DNA of 64,000 nucleotides, taken from Achromobacter marplatensis. Lineage in GTDB: Bacteria; Pseudomonadota; Gammaproteobacteria; Burkholderiales; Burkholderiaceae_B. The notes beneath the pieces are model-generated. The model had not been told where the DNA came from and did not search any database. It worked only from the letters and a program-made list of their open reading frames with translations. Numbering within the stretch: the stretch's first letter is position 1; every line of letters begins with the position of its first letter. The translations under genes and the position numbers were made by a program. Below are positions 51,704 to 60,567 of the stretch, in pieces. The stretch is taken from NCBI RefSeq assembly GCF_002209535.1, contig NZ_NJIG01000002.1:372001-436000 (forward strand). The letters are read 5' to 3'.

Positions 51704-52332
51704 TCATCACCACCATTGATTTCACCATCCCAAATATGTCGGGGGTCGAACGACATGGCCGCCAGCATGGTGAAAATCACGACCATGCCGAAGAAAAGGA
51801 TGCCGACGCGAGGAGAGATGTCGGTGAGGCCTTGGAATTGCACTAGCGCGGCCACCACGGCCACCACCAGCACATCCAGCATCGACCAGTACCCGACGAA
51901 CTCCACCATGCGGTACAACTTGGCGCGCTCTCGCGTCGCCCATCGGCTACGCCGTTGGGAGGTCACGAGCAACAGCCCGAGGATCAGGAATTTCGCGCAA
52001 GGAACCGCCACGCTGGCGATGAAAATCACGAACGCGATGCCATAAGAGCCCGATGTCCAGAACTCCACCGCGCCTTCCATGATGCTGCTGCTGCTGCCCT
52101 TGCCCAGCAGGCTGGTGTGCATGACGGGCAGCACATTGGCCGGGATGTAGCAGATGACAGCTGTCAGCAGCAGCGCCCAGGCGCGCGCAATACCGTTGGG
52201 ACGGCGATGGTGGAGCGTCGAGCCGCAGCGAGAGCACTGTTGCGTTCGCCCGAACGTATCCAGGTCGCAAACCAGGCCGCAGGTGTGGCAGCCGACGATC
52301 GACAAATCGCTTGCGAAGGGCTGTCTGCTCAT
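51700..52332 (-). CDS. pqiA: PqiA-like membrane protein, second half-gene
   Basis: 210 residues from the ATG at 52332. It starts with a zinc-ribbon (VGCHTCGLVCDLDTF, CSRCGSTLHHR) and continues with four helices of the PqiA domain (LLLTAVICYIPANVLPVMHT, YGIAFVIFIASVAVPCAKFL, VGYWSMLDVLVVAVVAALVQ). E. coli PqiA has two such domains in one chain; here each is a gene. The start overlaps the stop of the first half by ATGA. Confidence 0.9.
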   Translation of the reverse strand: MSRQPFASDLSIVGCHTCGLVCDLDTFGRTQQCSRCGSTLHHRRPNGIARAWALLLTAVICYIPANVLPVMHTSLLGKGSSSSIMEGAVEFWTSGSYGIAFVIFIASVAVPCAKFLILGLLLVTSQRRSRWATRERAKLYRMVEFVGYWSMLDVLVVAVVAALVQFQGLTDISPRVGILFFGMVVIFTMLAAMSFDPRHIWDGEINGGDE

Positions 52333-52961
52333 GCCGCGATGCCGCTTCGCAATGCCGGGCCGCCTTCGGTCTGATCCCACAGCGCAGCAAGGTCTCGATG
52401 GGCAATCACGGTCAGCAATACCATCAGGGCGGCGGTCGCCCAGACGCCTGCGCCGAGAGTGACCTCCACCAGGCTGATCAGCTTGATGATCGCCACCAGG
52501 ATGCCGAGGATGCCCACTTCGACCATGCTCCATGGCCGCAACAGCGCCAGCATCCGCAAGGCCCGGGCAAAGCCCGGCGCGCGATGGCCAACTCGCGCAT
52601 AAAGCAGCACCCATGCAAGCAGGACAATCTGCGCAAGCGGCACCAGGATGATCACCAGCGCGGCGATGATCGCAAGGGGCGCCACGCTGCCCTGGGCGAG
52701 GGACCACGCGAATTCCCACAGCGTCGCCTCTCTATGCGTTCCGTTCAGGCTGATGCGTACGACGGGACAGACGTTCGCGATCACGAATACGACGGCTGTC
52801 GTGAGAGTCAACGCCAGCCACCGATTTACATCCATCGGGTTGGCGCGTTGGAGCACGGCGTGGCATCGACGGCAGCGCGCGACCTCGCCTGCCGCCAACG
52901 TGCAGCGCTGGTACACGCTGTCGCAATGTTCGCAGGCCACCAAGTGTGGATAAACGTTCAT
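52329..52961 (-). CDS. pqiA: PqiA-like membrane protein, first half-gene
   Basis: 210 residues. The N-terminal zinc-ribbon ACEHCDSVYQRCTL and CRRCHAVLQR is followed by four membrane helices (LTLTTAVVFVIANVCPVVRI, LAIIAALVIILVPLAQIVLL, WSMVEVGILGILVAIIKLIS). It begins the four-gene pqi operon; all junctions overlap by four bases. PqiA is the inner-membrane partner of PqiB. Stress control of the operon (SoxRS in E. coli) cannot be judged here. Confidence 0.9.
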   Translation of the reverse strand: MNVYPHLVACEHCDSVYQRCTLAAGEVARCRRCHAVLQRANPMDVNRWLALTLTTAVVFVIANVCPVVRISLNGTHREATLWEFAWSLAQGSVAPLAIIAALVIILVPLAQIVLLAWVLLYARVGHRAPGFARALRMLALLRPWSMVEVGILGILVAIIKLISLVEVTLGAGVWATAALMVLLTVIAHRDLAALWDQTEGGPALRSGIAA

Positions 52962-53113
52962 GTCTTTGAATGGCTAACCGTGCTGTTGCCTTGCGAAGGC
53001 CTGCGCCTTGCAACCGACTGCCGCTGTTGAGTTGCCCGCTAACGCAGCCCCGCGAGGCTACAGAAGATGCTGCGCCCGGGCTTGCCATTCGATGCCAAAG
53101 TGCTTAGCCAGTA

Positions 53114-54094
53114 CTAACGTTCGCGTTGCGCCGAACGGAAATGGGACGGGGTATGGCCCGTCCAACGCTTGAAGGCACGAGTGAAATGCGCCGGGTCGCT
53201 ATACCCGACCATGTAGGCAATTTCGGTCGCGGAATACTTGCCCAGCCGGATCAACCGAAGCGCCTCGCTACGGCGGGTCTCGTCTCGCAAGTCTTCGAAA
53301 TCGACCCCGCTGTGCTTAAGCCGCCGTTGCAGCGTCCGGGCAGACATGCCGATTTCTTTCGCGACGGATCTGAGGTTGATGTCATCTTGCTCCGAAATCC
53401 GCTCGATCAGCAGTCCTGCGGTATCGACCGTCGACTGCAGCGCCTGCGTGATCTTGTGAGAGTCGTCCTTCAATGGTCGAAGCGGCGCTTCAAGCAAGTC
53501 GCGGTCGAATTCGATCATGTTGTAGTCGGCCCCGGTTTCGATGTTGGGGCCCAGGCATTCTTCCAACGCGTCATCGCCCCGGGTTCGCGAACTCTGCAAG
53601 TGAACGCGTATGGCCGAGGGTTCGCCGGACATCAGCGGCACCTTGCGAAGCACCGCGAGACTTCCCAGGATGAACTGCTGCGGATCTGCTTCCAGCGGGC
53701 CCGTGAAACGATGGATCAGCCGCGTTGTGCGACCTTCCGTGACGATGCGGACTTCTCCGCCCTGATGCAGCATTTCCGCATTGAGCGCTGCCATGGCACA
53801 GGCCTGGGCCACATTCGCCGACCGCAGCACCAGATGCCCCCATGCGCCGAGTGAACCCAACTCCATCAAGCGGCCGACGTAGGCGCCGGCAAAGGGGTCT
53901 TCTGCGATGGCCGCCATCTCGTTGGCGATCTGAAAGCACAGAGTGCGTGGAAGCCAGATATCAGGGGTTTGGAAAATATTCGGAGAGACTCCCACGCGCT
54001 GAAAGAATTCAAGCGGAGAGACGCCCCGACTGGCCAGGTAGGGGCTGATGTGCAGGAAGCTTCTGAGTTTGATGGACGGGGTGGCGTTCGACAT
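53114..54094 (-). CDS. AraC-family transcriptional regulator
   Basis: 326 residues from the ATG at 54094. The N-terminal half is of the OruR/ArgR-like arabinose-binding type (ISPYLASRGVSPLEFFQRVG). The C-terminal domain has two helix-turn-helices: LRSVAKEIGMSARTLQRRLK and YSATEIAYMVGYSDPAHFTR, ending FKRWTGHTPSHFR. Most such proteins activate nearby metabolic genes. The target is not evident, since both neighbours have unrelated roles. Confidence 0.92.
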   Translation of the reverse strand: MSNATPSIKLRSFLHISPYLASRGVSPLEFFQRVGVSPNIFQTPDIWLPRTLCFQIANEMAAIAEDPFAGAYVGRLMELGSLGAWGHLVLRSANVAQACAMAALNAEMLHQGGEVRIVTEGRTTRLIHRFTGPLEADPQQFILGSLAVLRKVPLMSGEPSAIRVHLQSSRTRGDDALEECLGPNIETGADYNMIEFDRDLLEAPLRPLKDDSHKITQALQSTVDTAGLLIERISEQDDINLRSVAKEIGMSARTLQRRLKHSGVDFEDLRDETRRSEALRLIRLGKYSATEIAYMVGYSDPAHFTRAFKRWTGHTPSHFRSAQRER

Positions 54095-54248
54095 GGATCC
54101 AGGCTTTACCGTCAGCCAGATTGCCGGACGCTCCACCTCTGCTGAAAATTGTTTGCCCTACGCATCGATTTGCGGGAAATCGTGGGCGAATTTACATCGC
54201 GCTCCTTCGGGAGGAATAAAAAAAAATCCAGGTGAGACAAACCGGTGC

Positions 54249-54288
54249 AAAAAAGGAGACGGCGGCGTTCGCCGCCGACGCGTCTCTT
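54249..54288 (-). terminator. Intrinsic terminator of the SYLF gene
   Basis: On the minus strand GGCGGCG-AA-CGCCGCC lies within a longer GAGACG/CGTCTC stem and is followed by CCTTTTTT. It lies about 20 nt after the stop of the SYLF gene. Confidence 0.75.
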
Positions 54289-54306
54289 GCCCAGCCATCG
54301 ATGTCG

Positions 54307-54897
54307 TCAGGGGGTGATGCTGGAAATCTTGGAGCCTTCAAGACCCATGCCCGCCATCAAGCCCTGGGCGCCGAAGGGCACGGCAAAAACGTCTTGGGAC
54401 AAGGTGGTGGTAGACAGGCTGGAAGCCACGGATTTATCCCAGGCGACCAGGCTCGGGCCGCTGCCCAACGCCCAGCCATCGCTCTTTTCGAGATAGTTCA
54501 GCGACTTCTGGTTCATGAAGAAAAGCGCATAGCCGAACGTCTGGGCACCTGCCTGCAGGCCCAGGGACATGGCGGAGATTTCGTAATAGCCGATAGGCTC
54601 CTTACCCTTGAACAGGGTGCCTTGCCCGTGCTCGCCGCCTACAACGAAGCCGGCCTTGTAGATCTTGGGAAAAACCAGCACCGCCACCGCTTTTTCGCCC
54701 AGTTCTTTCGTGCTTGGCTCGGCAGCGTAAAGGTGTTGCAACGCGCTTGCGGAATCATTGCGGATCGCCAGCGCAGAGTCCGCGAAGGCTGCTCCCGTTG
54801 GAGCCAGTGCGCAGGCGAACACCAGCAAGGCCGACTGCAGATAAAAAGAAAAACGACTGCGAACACAATCCAAGTGTTTACGACTTGCCATGAACAT
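54307..54897 (-). CDS. SYLF-domain (YSC84-like) exported lipid-binding protein
   Basis: 196 residues. After an N-terminal signal (SALLVFACALAPTGAAFA) comes the SYLF domain: ALQHLYAAEPSTKELGEKA, VAVLVFPKIYKAGFVVGGEH, GQGTLFKGKEPIGYYEISAM and LGLQAGAQTFGYALFFM. Bacterial SYLF proteins are envelope proteins thought to bind lipids. The gene stands alone between regulatory regions. Confidence 0.88.
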   Translation of the reverse strand: MFMASRKHLDCVRSRFSFYLQSALLVFACALAPTGAAFADSALAIRNDSASALQHLYAAEPSTKELGEKAVAVLVFPKIYKAGFVVGGEHGQGTLFKGKEPIGYYEISAMSLGLQAGAQTFGYALFFMNQKSLNYLEKSDGWALGSGPSLVAWDKSVASSLSTTTLSQDVFAVPFGAQGLMAGMGLEGSKISSITP

Positions 54898-55198
54898 GAA
54901 AGACCTCGGGTTTCGTTATACGCCTAATAAGTCGGCGCGCAGCGAGTATTCAGACCGAGGTAATGCTTGTCAATAGGGCGTATTGAAGCTTTGCTCGCAT
55001 TTTTTTCGCGAGCCAATTGCCTGATTTTTATTTGGCGCCAAATGGCAAGACGTCGATGAATTATTGGCTTAATCTACGCTAGATTCCCGCTCTGCTGCGG
55101 GATCGGTCGATATCCAGAATTAATACCCGGTCAGGCATTACTAATGTCGCGGTATCCAAGAATATGAGCCGAAAATCGTGCTCATGTCATCGTCCGAT
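54898..55198. other. Gene-free intergenic region
   Basis: About 300 nt, AT-richer than its surroundings, with no credible frame. It should contain the promoter of the SYLF gene at its left end. Nothing else is recognised. Confidence 0.4.
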
Positions 55199-55732
55199 TC
55201 AGCGTAATCGGAAGCGCCCGCTATCGACCGCCTTGCCGATGGCGGCACAGGTGTCGTCAACGCTCAGACCTTCAACCGACAGGGAATGGGCTTCCAAGGC
55301 GCCCAAGTTTTGGAACTGCTGGTACAGCGCAGAAATCGCAGCAGGATCCGTCAGCGTGTCCTCGCCCCGTTCCTGGCAGCGCCTGATTGCCTCCGCAAGA
55401 TCCGGACGAAGCACGATGTAATGCAGGGCCACCCCTAGGCCGCGGAAAGCGTCGAGAAACCACGGCCCGATAATGCCGTCCACCAACACGAAGTAGCCTC
55501 CGTTGGCGTAGCCGGCCGCCGCCTGGGCCAAGACGTTGATCACCGTGGCATTCTGGCCGTGGGCTTCAGTTTGCCAAGGCGGGATCGACCCCGTCTTGAT
55601 GAAACGCCAAAAGTCGTCCGCATGCAGGTGGACCTTTGGATCCCCTGGCAGTTGCGTAATGATGTTCGCCGCGGTCGTTTTGCCAGAACCGGGTGGCCCT
55701 GTCAGGACGAGGATTTCTTTGGGGCTGAACAT
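55199..55732 (-). CDS. Small P-loop ATPase/kinase
   Basis: 177 residues from the ATG at 55732 (MFSPKEILVLTGPPGSGKTT). The Walker A motif GPPGSGKTT is at the N-terminus, followed by HLHADDFWRFI and YFVLVDGIIGPWFLDAF, a Walker B-like strand. The size and motif order fit small kinases related to shikimate or chloramphenicol phosphotransferases and zeta-type kinases. No antitoxin gene is adjacent. The substrate is unknown. Confidence 0.75.
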   Translation of the reverse strand: MFSPKEILVLTGPPGSGKTTAANIITQLPGDPKVHLHADDFWRFIKTGSIPPWQTEAHGQNATVINVLAQAAAGYANGGYFVLVDGIIGPWFLDAFRGLGVALHYIVLRPDLAEAIRRCQERGEDTLTDPAAISALYQQFQNLGALEAHSLSVEGLSVDDTCAAIGKAVDSGRFRLR

Positions 55733-55754
55733 ATCGTGCCGTAAAAGTGGATTT

Positions 55755-56231
55755 TCAATACGGGCCCGCAGGCAATATGTCTTCAAGGTACGCAGGCGGG
55801 TTGGGCTTGGTGGTCAGCATGTGCCGCACCCAAGCGTTGCGCTCATGCGCCGTGACGACCAGTTCCCAGACGCACGCCAGTGCCGGTGTGCGCACCGGCG
55901 TTAACCGGTCCGGTTGCGCCAGAGGCGCTGATAGCATCTGCTGGCACACGATCCCGCCCGAGATCCACCAATCCACCAGCAGCCATACGGCTTCCTCTCC
56001 GACGTGCATGATGCAGAATCCCAGCCCATGATTACGCTCGTCGCGCGCATGGGTGGTCAGCACATCTTGTACGGTGGCATGCGCCGAGGCGATGACGGCA
56101 TCGGAAAGAATAGGGGAAGCCCAATTGGGATGACGATGGATGCCATAGACCTTGATCGCGTGGTCAGCGGTGTGCCAAGTGTCGATGTGGGCGATTCCGC
56201 GCGGGGTATAAGGTTCCGGTGCGAGTGCCAT
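55755..56231 (-). CDS. Conserved-looking hypothetical protein
   Basis: 158 residues from the ATG at 56231 (MALAPEPYTPRGIAHIDTWH). It contains several Trp and His residues (LGFCIMHVGEEAVWLLVDWW, HERNAWVRHML) and no membrane or signal sequence. It lies 22 nt upstream of and co-directional with the kinase, so the two may share a transcript. No family is recognised; codon use is like the host. Confidence 0.65.
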   Translation of the reverse strand: MALAPEPYTPRGIAHIDTWHTADHAIKVYGIHRHPNWASPILSDAVIASAHATVQDVLTTHARDERNHGLGFCIMHVGEEAVWLLVDWWISGGIVCQQMLSAPLAQPDRLTPVRTPALACVWELVVTAHERNAWVRHMLTTKPNPPAYLEDILPAGPY

Positions 56232-57295
56232 GTTGAGTAAGGCGTGGTGGCGGTGTTTGCACTTTAAATGGCGAGACATGCGTCACGGATCGCGGGTGCA
56301 GTTATTGAGTGGTCTGCCTGTGAGCTGTATAGGGGCGCGCTGAAAGCGGCGTTAGCTACGCCGCTTGTTCTGGCCATACGCATACTTCGGTCTTTAAGGA
56401 AATTCTTCCTCGCGGACTTCGAGATGCCATTCGGAACGCGCAGTTGAAGCCGGTTCTTCATGTCGGCAACCGCTTAGTGGTAGACCGTCGGCGCTATTTC
56501 CTCCTGGGAGGCTGTCGCGGCCTCGGTGGGAGAGCTTCTGACTGCTTCCGACCCATTGCCGTCAATGAGGGGAAACGGTTTGCTATGACCGCTCACGAGT
56601 CGGAAGTAGCCATACGGAGGCCACGACCACACGTGGTTATGCCCCAAGTTCAAGGTCGACTACCCATCAGGGGAACCGAGCGGTGCGGAGGCACGGCAAG
56701 CGCGCTGTTTAAAAACGAGTGCTCGGCTCTCTTTCCACTCATGGTCAACGTCTTGTTATTCGCTTGCAGGCTTACGTGCAGCTCGGAATGTGTCCATCAA
56801 ACAGTGGTTGTCTGGACATGTCACCAAATTGCATGCGAGACCATTCGAAGCCCCCCTGGCGAGTTAATATTCTCGTCAAGTATTCAACGTCTCGTTTGTG
56901 TCAATAAATCGGTGGATTGGCTACGCGGCTGATCCGCTCGCCGAAGCCCGCGGGGATCGCTTCGCCTTCGGCGTCGTTATCTACGACAGTCCGGATGTCG
57001 TGCCTTTTGGCGATAAACTCGCTCCTGCGCCGCTATCCTGCTTATGGGGCTGAGGCTGGACCCTGCCGCCTCGGTTTCAGCCTCAACCTCTCAGCTAACG
57101 TAACGGTCCTCACTGGATGGTATTTCCGTCATCGCTAGTGGTCAGGTCTTTGGCTTTCATGTTGGGGCTGAGAATGCCCATCATTGTTAGATGAACACCC
57201 TACCGAAGACAGTACTACCGCTGACGTACAAGCGCCACGAGGATCTAACACGCTACCTTGAAGACAACGCCTCGATCCCCTTGCCTCTGACCATG
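56232..57295. other. Decayed region with no intact gene
   Basis: About 1 kb in which no frame looks like a real gene. It has varied short open frames of uneven composition and one recognisable remnant (56899-57053). It looks like the residue of an old insertion or deletion. Confidence 0.45.
56899..57053 (+). pseudogene. Remnant of a DUF4143-type AAA ATPase C-terminus
   Basis: The frame around 56904-56933 reads VNKSVDWLRG and then stops. In the next frame AEARGDRFAFGVVIYDSPDV, then VPFGDKLAPAPLSCLWG and a stop (57051-57053), match the C-terminal pattern of DUF4143 ATPases (a GVVLYTG and LPFGDRLWALPLSALW style ending). Only about 50 residues survive and a frameshift breaks them. Confidence 0.5.
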
Positions 57296-58015
57296 TCAGC
57301 GCCAGATGGTGACCAGCTCGGCAATCTTGGTTGCGATTACAGCCATCGTGTCTTCCGACGTGTCCAGACCGCTTCGCGAAGCGAGCATTGGGCTAACGTC
57401 GCGGAGCGCTGTATACGTCGTTCCATGCACGATAGGCACGAGCCGGTTACTTTGGAGTAAGGATGAAAGCTCCTTGTCAGCGACGCCCTCTTTCGGGAGG
57501 CGCGCTAGCAATGCGGGGGTCACCAGGACGAGCCCGATTTTCGAAGCCGCCAAGCCCTTGTCGATGGCGCGCATCATCGGCACGCCGAGGCCAAGGTCCT
57601 TTTCACTGAACCAAACTTTGACACCAGCCGCCTCGAGGAAATCATGCAGTTCCTTGGCCGCTCCCTGTCGGTCGTCCCAAGCGTGACAGAGAAAGCAGTC
57701 TCTAAGATCTGGCTTCGCCGCAGCTTCATTTTCAACAGCCTCGCGGACTGGCGTTAGCGACACCACCTGAGCAGGCGTGTACGAGACGGACGAACCCGTG
57801 CGCGACCATCGCGGCCTTGAACCACCACCTCCGCCAGACCTGCCACCCCCGCTGTAGCCACTTCCACCACCCGAAGGGTAGGACGAACCGTAGTCGTAGC
57901 TGCTGCCATACCCGTAGCCCCTGCCGTACCCGCCAAAACGGGAACTGCATGCAGGGCAATCCGCAGCCGCTGCTGCGGAACGGTGCCCACGAACTGGTGC
58001 CGTACATCCTGCCAT
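57296..58015 (-). CDS. TIR-domain protein with Tyr/Gly/Ser-rich linker
   Basis: 239 residues from the ATG at 58015 (MAGCTAPVRGHRSAAAAADC). An N-terminal CPAC motif is followed by about 45 residues of Gly/Tyr/Ser-rich sequence (GYGRGYGYGSSYDYG). Residues about 105-239 are a TIR domain: DCFLCHAWDDRQGAAKELHD, VKVWFSEKDLGLGVPMMRAI, and IGLVLVTPALLARL. A Glu in ADKELSSLL is at the place of the catalytic Glu of TIR NADases. Bacterial TIR proteins commonly cleave NAD in defence or act in signalling. No known defence partner gene is adjacent. Confidence 0.85.
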   Translation of the reverse strand: MAGCTAPVRGHRSAAAAADCPACSSRFGGYGRGYGYGSSYDYGSSYPSGGGSGYSGGGRSGGGGGSRPRWSRTGSSVSYTPAQVVSLTPVREAVENEAAAKPDLRDCFLCHAWDDRQGAAKELHDFLEAAGVKVWFSEKDLGLGVPMMRAIDKGLAASKIGLVLVTPALLARLPKEGVADKELSSLLQSNRLVPIVHGTTYTALRDVSPMLASRSGLDTSEDTMAVIATKIAELVTIWR

Positions 58016-58442
58016 CGCTCTGCTCCTCGTCAACGGTTATATGACCAATAGTAATTGGATGAATCACAAATAATCAAGACCATTGGATGCTTGCCTACTG
58101 GCTACAGTGGCGCGCCCGCCGAACATCAACGACAGGACGCGGCGGCGTCTGCTCTTGGCACGCGAGTAGTAAAACGTGTGGAAGTACTGGGTATGTATTA
58201 CGTGCACACCGTGCGACAACTGCGTTAAGTCTATGGGTACATACTGTAAAGAAGATGGAATCGCTGTTGAGCAGCGACACAAAACAGCGACAGCTCCCGA
58301 TGCCTACCTGGCTGGCCAACAACAGACGTGGACGTGACCCTTGACCCTAACCCTGGACTCTATGTCGATACCGTACTAAGTCTGGGGGGCAGGTCAATTT
58401 TCGAACATATGGGATCTAGCGCGAAAACAGACGGGGCAGCCA
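58016..58442. other. Region between divergent TIR and hypothetical genes
   Basis: About 430 nt. No intact gene is seen. From 58380 the frame of the next gene is open without a start codon (VWGAGQFSNIWDLARKQTG), which suggests that its true N-terminus lies here or has been lost. Confidence 0.4.
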
Positions 58443-59183
58443 TTGTTGGCGGCGTTTTATGCCGATATTGCCGCACTCCGCTTGCGGGCCGAACGAGTGC
58501 TCTATGGCCCGTCGCTGCACTGGGAAACCACTCCAAAGGGTTCGGTTGGTTCCTACATCGACTCGCGCGAAGAGGGGCGTTTAGGTACGTTGCTTGAAAT
58601 AGCGGAGGCGTCGGAGTCGCTCGAGTTTATGGAGCTATGCTCGACGTACGCCGACTGGCTAATTGACCATTGGAGGCGTAAAGGCACTGATTTTCAAGCA
58701 GCGCTGGGTTCTTTGGAAAAAATTTACGAAGGCGACTGGCTATTTCTGCATGGCGCTCGACCCATCTATCGAAGACTACTCAATGCGCTTCTTGGCCATC
58801 TCGGACGAGCAAACGTGGACGATTGGCTAGATCTTTTGAGCTTCCCGGGTTTGGCCTTTGAGTGGTTAGAGAGCGACGAGGTTAAATTGAAGTCGGCGTT
58901 TCAACACTATCAGACCGTTGGTATTGGCGAGGATCTTGGCAATTGCGATACCACGGAGGAATTGAATAGCCTACGCGATGGTTTACAAGCACTGACCGAG
59001 CGACATGGAATAGATTTTTCTAAGCAAATCCGAAAAATAGAAAATGCGATTGCCGACTCCGAAGAATATCACTCTGACACTGATGACGATGGGCAATCGT
59101 ACTCAAGCGCTCCATCAACGGCACGGGCCGAGACAGTTACCGAGGATGAAGTCCGGGACATGTTCAAAACGCTCAAGGATTGA
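58443..59183 (+). CDS. Hypothetical acidic protein, possibly N-terminally truncated
   Basis: 246 residues from a TTG at 58443. Helical, with LRLRAERVLYGPSLHWETTP, LEFMELCSTYADWLIDHWRR and WLDLLSFPGLAFEWLESDEV. The C-terminus is acidic and Ser-rich (NAIADSEEYHSDTDDDGQSY). The frame stays open upstream to 58380 with sensible sequence but no ATG, so the start is unclear. GC is lower than in the host genes. It is divergent from the TIR gene. No known family. Confidence 0.55.
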   Translation: MLAAFYADIAALRLRAERVLYGPSLHWETTPKGSVGSYIDSREEGRLGTLLEIAEASESLEFMELCSTYADWLIDHWRRKGTDFQAALGSLEKIYEGDWLFLHGARPIYRRLLNALLGHLGRANVDDWLDLLSFPGLAFEWLESDEVKLKSAFQHYQTVGIGEDLGNCDTTEELNSLRDGLQALTERHGIDFSKQIRKIENAIADSEEYHSDTDDDGQSYSSAPSTARAETVTEDEVRDMFKTLKD

Positions 59184-59441
59184 GCGCTTCCGCTGCCCCG
59201 ACCTGCGCGCGACCCGCTAGGACCGCCTAAAGCACACCGGCCGCCGAGCTCCCTCAAGCAGAGAGCTTCACTGACCCTGAGGTGGCCGGATTCGTGGAGT
59301 GCCGGCCATCAATGTCCGTTTTGATTTCAGCACCGGACAATGGAAACTTCATGGCCTGCGTCCGCTCCTGGCCGTAAGCCGCCATCCGAGTCTTGGAACA
59401 ATCGGCGATAGATTTCTCAGTTGAGCCAAAAATCCAAATAA

Positions 59442-59477
59442 AAATCCCGCTGAAACGATACGCGTCAGCGGGATTTC
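59442..59477 (+). terminator. Bidirectional intrinsic terminator
   Basis: AAATCCCGCTGA, loop, TCAGCGGGATTTCT. An 11-bp stem with A- and T-rich flanks, downstream of the hypothetical gene at 59183 and of the small gene at 59523. Confidence 0.75.
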
Positions 59478-59522
59478 TACATTGGCATTGCCTAGGCAAC
59501 GCCAGCCCTACAAACAGCAGGT

Positions 59523-59702
59523 TTAAGCGCCTGCCAACATATACCGGGCCGAAACAGCCAGAATCCGTTGTGCGGATTCGTTCAGCATCCGCGCTTCACG
59601 ATGGGCTTTCACCGAATACACCGCGTCATAGCGGCGGCCGCTGCGCGGGCCGGCGAGTAGTGCCGGGCGGCGGGTCAAAATGGGGGAGATCAAGCGTTGC
59701 AT
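59523..59702 (-). CDS. Small basic hypothetical protein
   Basis: 59 residues from the ATG at 59702 (MQRLISPILTRRPALLAGPR). It is rich in Arg and Ala (AREARMLNESAQ-like helix) with no cysteine or signal. A terminator follows it at 59442-59477, which supports expression. Composition and size recall a small host protein; its function is unknown. Confidence 0.45.
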   Translation of the reverse strand: MQRLISPILTRRPALLAGPRSGRRYDAVYSVKAHREARMLNESAQRILAVSARYMLAGA

Positions 59703-59916
59703 GTCGGAGCATTCCTGCGGGCACCGGGCCCAGTAGATGCTAGGCATCGTAAGCCGGCTTCTTGCTCAGCCCAACGATTTACCATTCATATGAATATCCA
59801 GGGCTGGCCCGACCCAGATCGGGTTCCCCAAGCATCTTGTCGACAAGTATGGCCGGCCTGTGTGACAGCCATATGCCAGCGCAAGCGGAAAATCGCATTC
59901 CGAAGCCCCAGCCCCT

Positions 59917-60567
59917 TCAGCCCCCCTTCAGCCTGGACGGAACGTCTTCGGTATCGCTGCATATCGCCAGCACTTCGGCCGGTTTCCGGCTGAGCGACAG
60001 GTAAACGTGCCCGATGCTGCTGTCGAAGTACGCCGATTCCAGCTTCGCGAGCACGACGCTGTCGCCATTTTCGAACTGGATCCGGACTTTGCCCGACAGC
60101 ACCACGACGAATTCCTGCCCCGGGTGCCGGATGTAGTCCTCAAACTCCACCACCTTCCGCGAATCGATCAGGGCCACCATCGGCAGCATCTTTTTGCCGG
60201 GGTATTCGCCCATGAGCAGGCGGTAGTGATAGTTTTCCGTGATGTAGTCGCGGGCGTCGCTGAGCTTGTTCTTGACGTAGGTGGGGGCGACGGCAGCTTG
60301 GGAGGCGTCGCGCAGCATGAACATGCGGGTCATGTCGATGTCCAGCGCGCGCGCCAGTGCGGCGAACTTTTCGTAGCTCAGGGCGATTTGCCCGAGCTCT
60401 GCCTTCGATAGCGTCGATACCGCGATGCCGCTGGCCTGCGATAACGCCTGCAGGGTCATCTTTCTGGCCTTGCGCTCGGCGCGCAGGCGAGCGCCCATTT
60501 CTTCCTTGCCGACGATTTCGGGCGGGGATGTATTGCCGGGTTGGGCCATGTAGCGATCTGGCATCAA
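59917..60567 (-). CDS. XRE-family regulator with cupin domain
   Basis: 216 residues. Residues about 24-80 are an XRE helix-turn-helix (MGARLRAERKARKMTLQALS, QASGIAVSTLSKAELGQIAL). The C-terminal half is a cupin: DYIRHPGQEFVVVLSGKVRI and SVVLAKLESAYFDSSIGHVY. Regulators of this form bind small molecules and often control amino-acid or peptide catabolism. It lies directly downstream of the D-aminoacylase gene on the same strand, so it may control that operon. Nearby ATG codons leave the start uncertain by a few residues. Confidence 0.9.
   Translation of the reverse strand: MMPDRYMAQPGNTSPPEIVGKEEMGARLRAERKARKMTLQALSQASGIAVSTLSKAELGQIALSYEKFAALARALDIDMTRMFMLRDASQAAVAPTYVKNKLSDARDYITENYHYRLLMGEYPGKKMLPMVALIDSRKVVEFEDYIRHPGQEFVVVLSGKVRIQFENGDSVVLAKLESAYFDSSIGHVYLSLSRKPAEVLAICSDTEDVPSRLKGG

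Noticed and set aside
50243..52045. 600-codon plus-strand open frame
   Set aside because: Antisense to pqiB and pqiA; no motif and biased composition.
55199..56231. Kinase plus hypothetical gene considered as a zeta-type toxin-antitoxin pair
   Set aside because: The partner gene is larger than usual epsilon antitoxins, does not resemble one, and the pair sits in ordinary host-like DNA.
56444..56932. 162-codon plus-strand frame
   Set aside because: Only its last ten or so residues resemble a protein (the ATPase remnant); the rest has no coding character.
57191..57460. 89-codon plus-strand frame beginning MNTLPKTVL
   Set aside because: Half of it overlaps the TIR gene on the opposite strand and no family is recognised. 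It could be a remnant, but it cannot be supported.
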